Assembly (NCBI RefSeq): GCF_037381185.1
Contig: NZ_JARRQY010000012.1
Span: 1-64,000 of the forward strand
Reading direction: 5' to 3'
DNA: 64,000 bases
From: Acidihalobacter_A sp037381185
GTDB taxonomy: Bacteria > Pseudomonadota > Gammaproteobacteria > DSM-5130 > Acidihalobacteraceae
Position 1 is the stretch's first letter. Each line of letters starts with the position of its first letter. Positions 8,920 to 17,801 of this stretch are shown piece after piece. A program made the translations under genes and the position numbers. The notes beneath the pieces were generated by a model that did no database searches, had not been told where the DNA came from, and saw only the letters and a list, made by a program, of their open reading frames with translations.

Positions 8920-9705
8920 TCATTCGACCCGGACCCGGACCCGGAATCCGTGTATGCCGACCGCGCTCATTTTCTGCGTGGCGGCATCCAGCGCACCGAC
9001 ATCGGCCAGCGGTCCCAGGCGCACGGTGTACAGGGTTCGTTTGCTCGCGCGCAGCAACGGATCAACCATCACCGGGCCAAAACCGAGATCCTTCAATGCG
9101 GTGGCCAGATGCGCGGCATGGGCTTGGCTGGCGAAGGCGCCAACCTGCAGGAACAGCCGCGGACTGGGCGCACCCCGGGTCTCGGCGCGTGGTGGCGGGG
9201 GATTGGCGGCCGAGCGGCCCGGATCGATCGCTTGCAGTTCGACGATGGCGGTGCCCGTGCCGACCATGTGAAGCCGCCGGGCGGCGGCGTAGGACAGGTC
9301 GATGATGCGATTGGCCACGAACGGTCCGCGGTCGTTGACCTTGACCACCACCTGGCGACCGTTGCGTAGATTGGTCACGCGCACCCAGCACGGCAGCGGC
9401 AGCACCTTGCTGGCCGCGGTCAGGCCGTACATGTTGTACACCTCGCCGGTGGAGGTGCGGTGGCCGTTGAAGCCTGGGCCGTACCAGGAGGCGATACCTC
9501 GCTGTTCGTAACCCGCGCAGGCGGGCAGGACGCGGTAGCGTCTGCCGTGCACCACATAGGAACGGTTGTAGGCGGCATGAGCCCGTCTTGCCGGCGGCGA
9601 AGACAGCGCTGCCATGCGCGGCGCCGGCGCGGAGGCACAGGCGGCGAGCAGGCCCGTGGCGGACAACACCAGGCCCAAGCGCGAGGAATGCAGCGTCCTA
9701 GACAT
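8920..9705 (-). CDS. rlpA: RlpA-like septal lipoprotein, copy nearer dacA
   Basis: This 261-residue lipoprotein has the lipobox LLAAC around residue 22, then a double-psi beta-barrel domain (about 68-160: GIASWYGPGFNG, VKVNDRGPF) and a C-terminal SPOR domain (about 183-260, LFLQVGAFAS) for binding denuded glycan at division sites. RlpA of Pseudomonas aeruginosa cleaves denuded glycan. Here the Glu (88, TGEVYNM) and Asp (125, NDRGPF) of the active region are kept, but the TAAH histidine position is Ser (99, TAASK). It is one of two rlpA genes interleaved with two dac genes. Activity is uncertain. Confidence 0.9.
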   Translation of the reverse strand: MSRTLHSSRLGLVLSATGLLAACASAPAPRMAALSSPPARRAHAAYNRSYVVHGRRYRVLPACAGYEQRGIASWYGPGFNGHRTSTGEVYNMYGLTAASKVLPLPCWVRVTNLRNGRQVVVKVNDRGPFVANRIIDLSYAAARRLHMVGTGTAIVELQAIDPGRSAANPPPPRAETRGAPSPRLFLQVGAFASQAHAAHLATALKDLGFGPVMVDPLLRASKRTLYTVRLGPLADVGALDAATQKMSAVGIHGFRVRVRVE

Positions 9706-9754
9706 ATCCGCCAGCCAGGCGATGGAGCAGATCGGCCGAGCTTCAGCGTGGCTT

Positions 9755-10957
9755 TCAGGCCTTCTGGCTGTGCAGCCAGTCGACCACGTCGTCGTTCAGG
9801 CGCTGCCAGAGATTGCCTCGAGGGTCGGCGACCAGCGCCACCACCGGCGCACTCGTCAGTGACTTGTGGGCCAGACGGACGACCAGGCGGCCGAGCCTCT
9901 GGCCCTTGGAGACCGGCGCCTTCGGGTCATGGACGAACTCGGCCTTGGCGCTGAGGGCGGAGTACTCGCCGCTGGGCACGGTCACGTACAGCGGCTGGTC
10001 GAGCCCCACGGAAATCTTGCGCTGTGCACCCCCGATCACCCGCAGACTGCCGACCGTGGTACCGGACTTGTAGAGTTCATGCGTCGTATAGAAGCGGAAG
10101 CCGTAGGCCAGCAGCGCCTCGCTCACCCGCGCGAGCGTGTTCAGGTTCCGGGCCAGTGACGCTCCCGCCTGCGGCGCCATGCCCATCACCGCCGCGATCA
10201 GCTGCGTGTGCTCGCGGGTGGCGCCCGCGGCCATGCAGTAGCCTGCAGCGCGACCGGCATAGCCGGGCGCCAGACCGACCGCGTTCGGATCGCGCCACAG
10301 CAGCTTGTCGTAGTTGTACTGGGTGATTCCGCTCCAGCGGAAACTCTTCTGCGCGAAGTAGTGCGCATATTCGGGGAATTGCACCAGCAGATCCCGCGAC
10401 AGCCTGGCCAGATCCAGCGCGGAGGTGTAGAGCTGCGCAGAGGGAAGCCCGGTCACATTGGTGAAGTGCGTGTTGGCGAGCCCAAGCTCGCGGGCGTAGT
10501 CGTTCATCAGGCTGACGAAGCCTGCGCGTGTACCGGCCACACCCTCGGCCAGAGCGACCGCGGCATCGTTGCCCCCATCGACCAACAAGCCTTGCAGCAG
10601 ATCGTTGACGCTGACCTCGGCGCCGGGCTTCAGGAACATTCTCGCGCCAGGCTGATGCCACGCCGTGCGGCTGATGCGCAGCCGGCTGCTCAGCCGTACG
10701 CGCCCCGCTCGCAGCTCCTGAAAGACCACATAGGCCGTCATCAGTTTGGCCGCCCCGCCCGGCGCTACGCGTGCGTCGGGACGTTGCTGCGCCAGGATCT
10801 GGCCCGTACGGGCATCGAGCAGCACGTAGGAACGCACGCCAAGTGCCGGAACCGGCGGCACGACGAAGGGTGTCTGGGGCGCGGCAACGGAAGCGAATGC
10901 CGCACTGCACGGAAAGGCGAACAGGAAAACCAATGCGAGCCGGATGGATCTACGCAT
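9755..10957 (-). CDS. PBP5-like paralog lacking all three catalytic motifs (predicted pseudoenzyme)
   Basis: The 400-residue protein aligns end to end with DacA at 7617-8822, sharing for example KLMTAYVVFQEL, VNDLLQGLL, FPEY.HYF, YVTVPSG.YS and ADPRGNLWQR. It keeps a signal peptide, the fold-defining segments and the C-terminal domain. The motifs are altered at every catalytic site: STTK is GAAK (68-71, Ser to Gly), SGN is GGN (128-130), and KTG is APG (230-232). No stop or frameshift interrupts it and codon use matches its neighbours, so the frame is under selection. I infer a non-catalytic binding or scaffolding role in the periplasm, perhaps with the adjacent RlpA proteins. Loss of penicillin binding is expected. 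Confidence 0.9.
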   Translation of the reverse strand: MRRSIRLALVFLFAFPCSAAFASVAAPQTPFVVPPVPALGVRSYVLLDARTGQILAQQRPDARVAPGGAAKLMTAYVVFQELRAGRVRLSSRLRISRTAWHQPGARMFLKPGAEVSVNDLLQGLLVDGGNDAAVALAEGVAGTRAGFVSLMNDYARELGLANTHFTNVTGLPSAQLYTSALDLARLSRDLLVQFPEYAHYFAQKSFRWSGITQYNYDKLLWRDPNAVGLAPGYAGRAAGYCMAAGATREHTQLIAAVMGMAPQAGASLARNLNTLARVSEALLAYGFRFYTTHELYKSGTTVGSLRVIGGAQRKISVGLDQPLYVTVPSGEYSALSAKAEFVHDPKAPVSKGQRLGRLVVRLAHKSLTSAPVVALVADPRGNLWQRLNDDVVDWLHSQKA

Positions 10958-11037
10958 GCCAGGGACCTCGATCGAAATTGACGGCTGGGGCTGCCGCCTG
11001 CCGTGTGGGACGACCTTGCGCGGGCTACGCCGGACGG

Positions 11038-11829
11038 TCAGTCCACAGTCACACGGAACCCTTTGATGCCGAGCGCACGCATATGTTCCGTGGCCGCGTC
11101 CAACGCATTCACATCCGCCAGCGGTCCCAGGCGAACGCGGTAAAGCGTGCGTCCGCCGCTGGTGGTACCGGCCTGTACCACCAGCGGCCCCAGGCCGCGC
11201 GCGGCCAGTTGGGCCTTGAAGCTGTTGGCATTGCTCATGCTCGCGAACGCACCGACCTGCAGGTACAGGTGCGGTACCTCGCCACCGTGCGCAACGTCTT
11301 TCGGCGGCGGGGGATTGATCGCCGGGTTCTGCGGGTCGATCGCCTGCACCTCGACCAGGGCAGTGCCCTTGCGGATCATGTCCAGCTGCTTGGCGGCGGC
11401 ATACGACAGATCGATGATGCGGTTGGGCACGAAGGGACCGCGGTCGTTGACCTTAACCACCACCTGGCGGCCGTTTTCGAGATTGGTCACCCGCACCCAG
11501 GTCGGCAGCGGCAGATCGCGGCTGGCCGCGGTCATGGCGTACATGTTGTAGCGCGCGCCGGTGGAGGTCTTTCTGCCGTGGAACTTCGGCCCGTACCAGG
11601 AGGCAACACCGCGCTTGTCGTAGCCTTGCGCACTGGGCAGCACGTAATAGCGCGTGCCGTGCACGACGTACGACTGGTTGTAGGCCGGCGCGCCGGACTG
11701 CAGCGCGTAGCGTTGCGGAGGTGCGCTGGCGCAGGCCGATAGCAGCAGCAAGGTTCCCAGCGCCGCGGGCAGGCGCAGCGTGCGCAACCGATACACCGCC
11801 GACCGGGTACTCACCGTGCTACTGGGCAA
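11038..11829 (-). CDS. rlpA: RlpA-like septal lipoprotein, copy following mltB
   Basis: A 263-residue lipoprotein with lipobox LLSAC near residue 33, double-psi beta-barrel domain (GVASWYGPKFHG to VKVNDRGPF, about 74-165) and C-terminal SPOR domain (about 186-262). It is closely similar to the copy at 8920-9705. It lacks two positions usually treated as catalytic: TGE is TGA (Ala92) and TAAH is TAAS (Ser103). Only the Asp of NDRGPF (129) remains. This may have left a glycan-binding but non-cleaving protein. The start overlaps the mltB stop by 11 bases. The next gene downstream is the PBP5-like pseudoenzyme. Confidence 0.88.
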   Translation of the reverse strand: MPSSTVSTRSAVYRLRTLRLPAALGTLLLLSACASAPPQRYALQSGAPAYNQSYVVHGTRYYVLPSAQGYDKRGVASWYGPKFHGRKTSTGARYNMYAMTAASRDLPLPTWVRVTNLENGRQVVVKVNDRGPFVPNRIIDLSYAAAKQLDMIRKGTALVEVQAIDPQNPAINPPPPKDVAHGGEVPHLYLQVGAFASMSNANSFKAQLAARGLGPLVVQAGTTSGGRTLYRVRLGPLADVNALDAATEHMRALGIKGFRVTVD

Positions 11830-12916
11830 GCTGCTTGTGTCCTGTCGCGTGCCCCGCGCTGGTGGTCCGCGTTCCGGCGGAAAGCGACTGCCGATGAGCG
11901 GACAGGATGGCCTGGCTCAGCTGATACACCGCCATCGCATAGAGCGGACTGTGGTTGTAGCGTGTGATAACGTAGAAATTGTGCTCGCCGACCCAGTATT
12001 CGGGCCCGTTGCGGCTATCGAGACGTATCACGCTGAACGGCCCCTCGCCCGCCAGCGGATGCTGCGGCGCAATGCCCTGTGCGCGCAGTTGCGCCGCGCT
12101 GAGAGAAGGCTTGAGCGAGGGCCGCCGATCGGCATAGGGATCACCCTTGGCCCGCGCTGGCACGGCCACGCTGCCGCCGTTTTTCCAGCCATGTTCGGCA
12201 AAATAATTGGCCACGCTGCCGATCGCGTCGTCCGTATCGGTCCACAGGTTGCGCTGGCCGTTGCCGTCGAAATCAACCGCGTAGTGGCGGTAGCTGCTGG
12301 GGATGAACTGTCCCTGCCCCATGGCGCCGGCATACGAACCCTTGGGCACGAGCGGATCGAAGCCCTCCTCCTTGGCCAGCAGCAGGTACTGCGCAAGCTG
12401 GCGGCGGAAAAATTCGGCGCGCGGCGGATAGTCGAAGCCCAGGGTGGCCAGGGTATCGAATACCGGCCAGCGCCCCATGCGGCGTCCGTAGTAGGTCTCC
12501 ACGCCGATGATGGCGGTGACGATCTGCGGCGGCACGCCATAGGTCGCCTGGGCTCTTTCGAGCGCTTCCCGATGCGCCTTCCAGAACGCCACTCCCCCCT
12601 GAATACGCGCCTGCGTCAGGAAGATGTGCCGGTATTCGTACCAGGGTTTGGCCTCGGCGGGACGCTCCATCGCCTCGATCACCCCCGGCTGGAGCTGGAC
12701 CTTGGCGAACAGCGTCTGCAGCTGCGCCTTGTCGAAACCATCCTGGCTGACCATGCGGTCAATGAATTCGCGCACCTGCGGCCGCTGCGCGAATGCGCCT
12801 GCCGCAGGCTTGGCGAGTTCCGCCCTGGAGGTGGCGCAGCCGGTCAGCAGCAGCACGAATGCCAGGCTCGAAAAAGCGCTCCGCACAATGCGGGGAAATT
12901 GCGTTATCGGGTTCAA
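11819..12916 (-). CDS. mltB: membrane-bound lytic murein transglycosylase B
   Basis: A GH103-family lytic transglycosylase, 365 residues. Lipobox LLLTGC near residue 27 anchors it to the outer membrane. The catalytic Glu sits in AIIGVETYYGRRMG. Further family landmarks are KGSYAGAMGQGQFIPSSY and FDGNGQRNLW. It cleaves glycan strands to 1,6-anhydro products. It overlaps the rodA stop by 4 bases and the following rlpA by 11, so it is cotranscribed with the elongation genes. Confidence 0.94.
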   Translation of the reverse strand: MNPITQFPRIVRSAFSSLAFVLLLTGCATSRAELAKPAAGAFAQRPQVREFIDRMVSQDGFDKAQLQTLFAKVQLQPGVIEAMERPAEAKPWYEYRHIFLTQARIQGGVAFWKAHREALERAQATYGVPPQIVTAIIGVETYYGRRMGRWPVFDTLATLGFDYPPRAEFFRRQLAQYLLLAKEEGFDPLVPKGSYAGAMGQGQFIPSSYRHYAVDFDGNGQRNLWTDTDDAIGSVANYFAEHGWKNGGSVAVPARAKGDPYADRRPSLKPSLSAAQLRAQGIAPQHPLAGEGPFSVIRLDSRNGPEYWVGEHNFYVITRYNHSPLYAMAVYQLSQAILSAHRQSLSAGTRTTSAGHATGHKQLAQ

Positions 12917-14034
12917 TGCGCCACCAGTCTGCGGTGCGAGTGTATGCTCATGAGCATACCGAAAGCGGCCAATAGGGTCACCATGGAAGTGCCGCCGTAG
13001 CTCACCAGCGGCAGCGGCACGCCCACCACGGGCAGCAGCCCGATGACCATGCCGACGTTAACGAACACGTAGACCGAAAAGGTCAGACTCAAGCTGCCGG
13101 CCAGCAGCCGGGCATAGGTATCCTGCGCCTTGAGCGCAATGTGCAGCCCGCGCAGTACGATGAACACGTACAACGCCAGCAGCACGCCGGCGCCGAGCAG
13201 GCCGAACTCCTCCCCGAACACCGAGAAGATGAAATCGGTCGAGCGCTCGGGCAGGAAGTCGAGCTGCGCCTGGGTGCCGTTCAGCCAGCCCTTGCCGTAG
13301 ATCCCGCCGGAGCCGACCGCAATCATGGACTGGATAATGTGGTAGCCGGTGCCCAGCGGATCGCGCTCGGGATTGAGAAAGGTCAGCACGCGGTCGCGCT
13401 GGTAGCCGTGCATGAAGTGCCACAGCACCGGCAGGGCGGCCAGTCCCAGCCCGAACAGGATCGCGAGCAGGCGGTAGCGCACGCCGGACAGGAAAATCAC
13501 GAAGAAGCCCGCCATGGCCACCAGCAGCGCGGTTCCCAGATCCGGTTCCTTGGCGATCAGCGCTGCCGGCAGGGCCACGATCAGGCCGGCCAGTAGCAGA
13601 TCGCGCCCGCGCGGCGGCAGCGGCCGCTCGGCGAAGAACCAGGCCACCGCCATCGGCACCGCAAGCTTCATCACTTCGGAGGGCTGGAATCGCACCACGC
13701 CCAGATCGAGCCAGCGCTGCGCGCCCTTGCCGACCTCGCCCATGACCAACACCAGCACCAACAGCAGCAGGCCGCCGAGGTAAAGCCACGGCGTCAGCCG
13801 CCGCAACTGGTGGGCCGGCACCTGCGCCACCAGCGCCATCACCCCGAGCGCAATCATCAGACGCATGCCCTGGCGCGAGACCATGGCCACGTTTTCGCCG
13901 GCGGCGCTGTAGAGAATCGCCAGGCCCAGCCCGATCAGCGTGAGCACCGCCAACAGCAGAACGCCGTCGAAATGCAGCCAGCGCAACAGGCGCCCGGGGC
14001 CGGCGGCCGCGCCGGGCAGATCAATGCGTGCCAT
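12913..14034 (-). CDS. rodA: SEDS peptidoglycan glycosyltransferase RodA
   Basis: A polytopic membrane protein of 373 residues with about ten hydrophobic segments and SEDS landmarks: LNPERDPLGTGYHIIQS, and the C-terminal VGVPLPLVSYGGTSM. It polymerises lipid II into glycan strands for lateral wall growth with PBP2 (mrdA), whose stop its start overlaps by 14 bases. Also called mrdB. Confidence 0.96.
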   Translation of the reverse strand: MARIDLPGAAAGPGRLLRWLHFDGVLLLAVLTLIGLGLAILYSAAGENVAMVSRQGMRLMIALGVMALVAQVPAHQLRRLTPWLYLGGLLLLVLVLVMGEVGKGAQRWLDLGVVRFQPSEVMKLAVPMAVAWFFAERPLPPRGRDLLLAGLIVALPAALIAKEPDLGTALLVAMAGFFVIFLSGVRYRLLAILFGLGLAALPVLWHFMHGYQRDRVLTFLNPERDPLGTGYHIIQSMIAVGSGGIYGKGWLNGTQAQLDFLPERSTDFIFSVFGEEFGLLGAGVLLALYVFIVLRGLHIALKAQDTYARLLAGSLSLTFSVYVFVNVGMVIGLLPVVGVPLPLVSYGGTSMVTLLAAFGMLMSIHSHRRLVAH

Positions 14035-15994
14035 GAGTGTTCACCTGTGGCCGGGCCGCGACGCCGCCCGAGGGGGATTGCGTCAACTGCAGATGCAGGT
14101 CATGCGGCACATTGGCTTTGAGCACCAGTCGCCCCTTCTTGCGCAGCGTGTTGTGGGCGAGATAGTAGTCGATCATCTCGCGCGCCACCGGCGCCGCGCT
14201 GCGGCTGCCGCCGCCACCGTGTTCCACCACCACCGCGACCGCGATCAGCGGATGATCGGCGGGCGCAAAGGCGATGAACAGACCGTTGTCGCGCAGCTTG
14301 TAGGGAATCTTCGACTCGTCCGCCTCGTCCGAGTAGCGCTGCGAGGTTACCTGCGCGGTGCCGGTCTTGCCGCCCACCACGTACGGAAAGCCCTGAAACA
14401 CGCGCCAGGCCGTGCCGTCGCGCTTCTGCGTGACCTGCGTCATGCCGGTGATGACGCTGTTCCAGTAGGCACTGCTGCGCAGCTTGACCGGCGCCAGCGC
14501 GGTGCTCGGCGCAGCGGCGATGGCGCCGCTCAGCGGGTCACGCGCCGCTCGCAGCAGCCTCGGCCGGAAACCCTCGCCGCGCATCGACAACGTGGCGGTG
14601 GCCGAGGCGAGCTGCAGCGGCGTGGTCAGCATGAAGCCCTGGCCGATGCCGGCCACCACGGTATTGCCCGGATACCACACATGGCCCCGCGTACGCCGCT
14701 TCCACTGCGGCGAAGGCAGCAGCCCGGAACGTGAGCCCATGGTGTCGATGTCCGTCGGCTGGCCAAGCCTGAACTGCGTCAGGAACGAGTGCATCTTGTC
14801 GATGCCGAGGTGGAAGGCCAACTGATAGAAATAGGTGTCGGCCGACTCGGTGATCGCCTTGGCCACGTCGGTCAGGCCGTGGCCGCCGTACTTCCAGTCG
14901 CGGTACTTGCGCTGCGCGGGATCACCCGGGATCTGCCAGTACGGTCCGGCGTAGACCTGCTGGTCCGGAGTGACGATGCCGTTCTGCAGCCCGGCCAGGG
15001 CCATGAACGGCTTGATAGTCGAACCCGGCGGATACTGCCCGGCCAGGGCGCGGTTGAACAGCGGACGCCGCGAGTTATTGCGCAGGGATTTGTAGCGGGC
15101 GCTGGAAATGCCGTCCACGAACCAGTTCGGATCGTAGCTCGGCGAACTGACCAGGGCGAGCACACCGCCATTGCGCGGATCGATGGCCACCGCCGCACCT
15201 TCTCGGCCCTTCATCGCGTTCACCGTGGCCTGCTGCAGCCCGGCGTCCAGACTGAGCACCAGATCCTCGCCAGGCACCGGCGGATGATGTGACAGCACGC
15301 GGATCTGACGGCCCTTGGCATTGACCTCGATCTGGTCATAGCCGACCTTGCCGTGCAGCCGGCTCTCGTAATAGCGCTCGATGCCGGTCTTGCCGAAGTG
15401 GCTGGTGCCCTCGTAGTTCTGCGCATCGACCGACTTCAGTTCCTTGAGATCGATGCGGCCCACGTAACCGACCGCATCGACCATCACACCGCCGAAGGGG
15501 TAGTAGCGGCGCAGCCGCGCCTCGATGTCCACACCGGGGAAGCGATAGCGTTGCACAGCGAAACGGGCAACCTCCTCCGGCGTCAGATTGAAGCGCAAGG
15601 TGATCGACTTGAACGGCCACTTGCCGCGCACCTCGGACTTGAAGCGGCGGATGTCGTCGTCGGAAAGCGCCACGACCTTCTTGAGCGCCTGCAGCGTGGC
15701 GTCCATGTCCGGCACCTGCTCGGGCGTCACGTCGAGGCTGTAGGATGGCACGTTCTCGGCCAGCAGAACGCCGTGGCGGTCGTAGATCAGCCCGCGCGGC
15801 GGCGGCAACGCGACGATGTGCACGCGATTGTCGTGCGCCATCCCCGCATACCGGGCATGCTGCAGCACCTGCAGATCGACCAGCCGGCTCAGCACCCCGG
15901 CATACAGGGCGAACACGATCAACGCCGCGACCACGGCGCGCCAGACGAACTGGCGGCGTTCCCGAATCGGGTCCTTCAGCGACTCTCGACGCAA
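14021..15994 (-). CDS. mrdA: penicillin-binding protein 2 (elongasome transpeptidase)
   Basis: A 657-residue class B PBP with an N-terminal membrane anchor (about 18-40), a dimerisation or pedestal domain, and a transpeptidase domain with all motifs: GSTIKP (Ser nucleophile), SADTYF (SxD) and GGKTGTAQV (KTG). It crosslinks stem peptides in lateral wall synthesis. It is the first gene of the minus-strand wall run. The usual upstream partners (rlmH or mreBCD) are absent, and ppa lies upstream instead. Confidence 0.96.
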   Translation of the reverse strand: MRRESLKDPIRERRQFVWRAVVAALIVFALYAGVLSRLVDLQVLQHARYAGMAHDNRVHIVALPPPRGLIYDRHGVLLAENVPSYSLDVTPEQVPDMDATLQALKKVVALSDDDIRRFKSEVRGKWPFKSITLRFNLTPEEVARFAVQRYRFPGVDIEARLRRYYPFGGVMVDAVGYVGRIDLKELKSVDAQNYEGTSHFGKTGIERYYESRLHGKVGYDQIEVNAKGRQIRVLSHHPPVPGEDLVLSLDAGLQQATVNAMKGREGAAVAIDPRNGGVLALVSSPSYDPNWFVDGISSARYKSLRNNSRRPLFNRALAGQYPPGSTIKPFMALAGLQNGIVTPDQQVYAGPYWQIPGDPAQRKYRDWKYGGHGLTDVAKAITESADTYFYQLAFHLGIDKMHSFLTQFRLGQPTDIDTMGSRSGLLPSPQWKRRTRGHVWYPGNTVVAGIGQGFMLTTPLQLASATATLSMRGEGFRPRLLRAARDPLSGAIAAAPSTALAPVKLRSSAYWNSVITGMTQVTQKRDGTAWRVFQGFPYVVGGKTGTAQVTSQRYSDEADESKIPYKLRDNGLFIAFAPADHPLIAVAVVVEHGGGGSRSAAPVAREMIDYYLAHNTLRKKGRLVLKANVPHDLHLQLTQSPSGGVAARPQVNTHGTH

Positions 15995-16101
15995 CTCTCG
16001 CTCATCCTGCCCGCTTGCGGCGAGCGTTCAAGTCGGAAGCCGCACACCACGACCTCCCGCTGTCGGATGGCGCCATGCGGCGCCATCCCAGGTCCGTCCG
16101 C

Positions 16102-16629
16102 TCAGCCGGTGTAACGCTCCGCGCAAGCGCTGATCTCGGCTCGCGCGGCATCGATATCGCCGAAGCCGTCGACCTTGACCCACTTGCCGGCCTCGAGCGC
16201 CTTGTACTGCTCGAAGAAATGCTTGATCTGGCCCAGCAGGAACTCGGGCAGGCCATCGGCATCCTTGATGTCGGCATAGCCCGGATAGAGCTTGTCCACC
16301 GGCACGGCGATCACCTTCGCATCCGGTCCCTTCTCGTCGGTCATCTTCAGCATGCCCAGGGGACGGCAACGCACCACACAGCCGTGCACCAGAGGGATCG
16401 GGGTAACCACCAGCACGTCGACCGGGTCGCCGTCCTCGGACAACGTCTGCGGCACAAAACCATAGTTGCACGGATACACCATGGAGGTGCTCATGAAGCG
16501 ATCGACCATCAGCAGGCCGCTGTCCTTGTCCACCTCGTACTTAACCGGAGACGCCAGAGCGGGAATTTCGATGACGACGTTGAAATCGTCGGGCAGGGCC
16601 TTGCCGGCCGGGACATTTGCGAGACTCAT
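16102..16629 (-). CDS. ppa: inorganic pyrophosphatase
   Basis: A soluble family I pyrophosphatase, 175 residues, close to E. coli Ppa (176). The signature DGDPVDVLV with its metal-binding aspartates is present, as is the YPCNYGFVP segment. I take ATG 16629 (MSLANV). The frame is open for 78 codons upstream but that extension is low-complexity and not family-like. It hydrolyses pyrophosphate to drive biosynthesis. It is divergent from adk across a gap of about 380 bases. Confidence 0.95.
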   Translation of the reverse strand: MSLANVPAGKALPDDFNVVIEIPALASPVKYEVDKDSGLLMVDRFMSTSMVYPCNYGFVPQTLSEDGDPVDVLVVTPIPLVHGCVVRCRPLGMLKMTDEKGPDAKVIAVPVDKLYPGYADIKDADGLPEFLLGQIKHFFEQYKALEAGKWVKVDGFGDIDAARAEISACAERYTG

Positions 16630-16728
16630 AAAGACCATCCTTTGACTTGAAGCCGGACCCGTCGGCCCGGATTGCGGCATTTTTAGGGACCTTTTGCGCA
16701 AACGCCGGTCCCGTCCATGGAGCTTGCC

Positions 16729-16757
16729 AGTATAACCGCTCGGACAGGAGTAATTCA
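16729..16757 (-). promoter_or_regulatory. candidate sigma-70 promoter for ppa
   Basis: On the minus strand a TATACT -10 box (16729-16734 plus coordinates) lies 17 bases from a poor -35 (TGAATT). It is about 100 bases before the ppa start. The -10 is good and the -35 weak. Apart from this and the adk promoter I see nothing else in the 16630-17010 gap. Confidence 0.35.
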
Positions 16758-16939
16758 GAACCCGGATCAAAATAGCGCGTGAGATACGGCAACACCGAAA
16801 CAGACCGCATTTCTTGGTTCGGCGCGCGTTCAAAGTGGCAAAAACGGACTTCCCCCCTCGCACTGCCGCCCCCTTCCGCCACCCCCCATTTCAGGACGTG
16901 TTGCCATAGCCATTTCCAAAACACCGCACAGGGGTCGGC

Positions 16940-16968
16940 TTGCACCCCCACCGGGCTGGCGGTATATA
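16940..16968 (+). promoter_or_regulatory. candidate sigma-70 promoter for adk
   Basis: TTGCAC (16940-16945), a spacer of exactly 17 bases and TATATA (16963-16968) precede the adk ATG (17011) by about 40 bases. A short AT-rich leader and GAGGA site follow. This is the best-formed promoter in the window. Confidence 0.6.
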
Positions 16969-17010
16969 GTGCCCGCTCAACTTTTAGGCATATATAGAGG
17001 AATCCACCCG

Positions 17011-17676
17011 ATGAGAATCGTTTTGTTGGGCGCACCGGGCTCCGGCAAGGGGACCCAGGGCAAGCGCCTGGTCGAGCGCTACGGGATACCACAGGTATCC
17101 ACCGGCGATCTGTTGCGCTCGGCCGTCGCCGCGGGTAGCGAACTCGGGCGCGAAGCCAAGAGCTACATGGATGCCGGCCAGCTGGTACCGGACGAAGTGG
17201 TGCTCGGCATGCTTCGCGAGCGCCTGGCCGACGCCGACGCCGACGCCGGTTTCATACTCGACGGCTTCCCGCGCAACCGCGCCCAGGCCGAGGCCCTCGA
17301 CGGCGTACTAGCCGAACTCGGCCAGCCGCTCGACGTGGCGCTGCTCATCGACGTCGAAATCGACACTCTCAAGAAGCGGCTACTCGGCCGCCTGACCTGC
17401 ACGAACTGTGGGGCGGTGTTCAACGCCTACACCAATCCGCCGAAAACCGAGAACGTGTGTGATCAGTGCGGCGGCGAACTGCAGCATCGCACCGACGACA
17501 ACGAGGAAACCATCAGCGCCCGTCTCGACGTCTACGACGCCCAGACCAAACCGCTGATCGAGTATTATACCGACCGTGGCGAACTCATTCGCGTGTCGGG
17601 CCTCGGCGAGATCGATCAGATCTTCGACATCATCGTCACGGACATCGATGCCCGCCTGGGGCTCAGTGCCGGCTAG
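17011..17676 (+). CDS. adk: adenylate kinase with zinc-type LID
   Basis: The enzyme interconverts ATP plus AMP with 2 ADP; 221 residues, long form. The P-loop is GAPGSGKGT, the AMP site LDGFPRN. The LID domain carries four cysteines (C130, C133, C150, C153; CTNC and CDQC), the zinc-binding pattern common in Gram-positive enzymes, whereas E. coli Adk uses a His/Ser/Asp/Thr network instead. Start at ATG 17011 has an appropriate GAGGA site; the frame begins earlier but lacks family residues there. A strong hairpin follows. Confidence 0.96.
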   Translation: MRIVLLGAPGSGKGTQGKRLVERYGIPQVSTGDLLRSAVAAGSELGREAKSYMDAGQLVPDEVVLGMLRERLADADADAGFILDGFPRNRAQAEALDGVLAELGQPLDVALLIDVEIDTLKKRLLGRLTCTNCGAVFNAYTNPPKTENVCDQCGGELQHRTDDNEETISARLDVYDAQTKPLIEYYTDRGELIRVSGLGEIDQIFDIIVTDIDARLGLSAG

Positions 17677-17693
17677 CATCCCGCCGACAACCG

Positions 17694-17730
17694 CATGTGA
17701 AGCGCCGGCCGCCGGCCGGCGTTTCACATG
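17694..17730. terminator. strong hairpin after adk
   Basis: Arms 17694-17710 and 17714-17730 are complementary over 17 bases with one G-U pair and a 3-base loop. It lies 18 bases after the adk stop. There is no U-tract, so it may stabilise the adk transcript end or act as a factor-dependent terminator. Confidence 0.5.
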
Positions 17731-17801
17731 CACAGGCCACGACCTCGCTTCGCGGCAGCGCATGACGGCCGTCGCGACCCGATTCCGTTCAGAGTAGTCT
17801 C

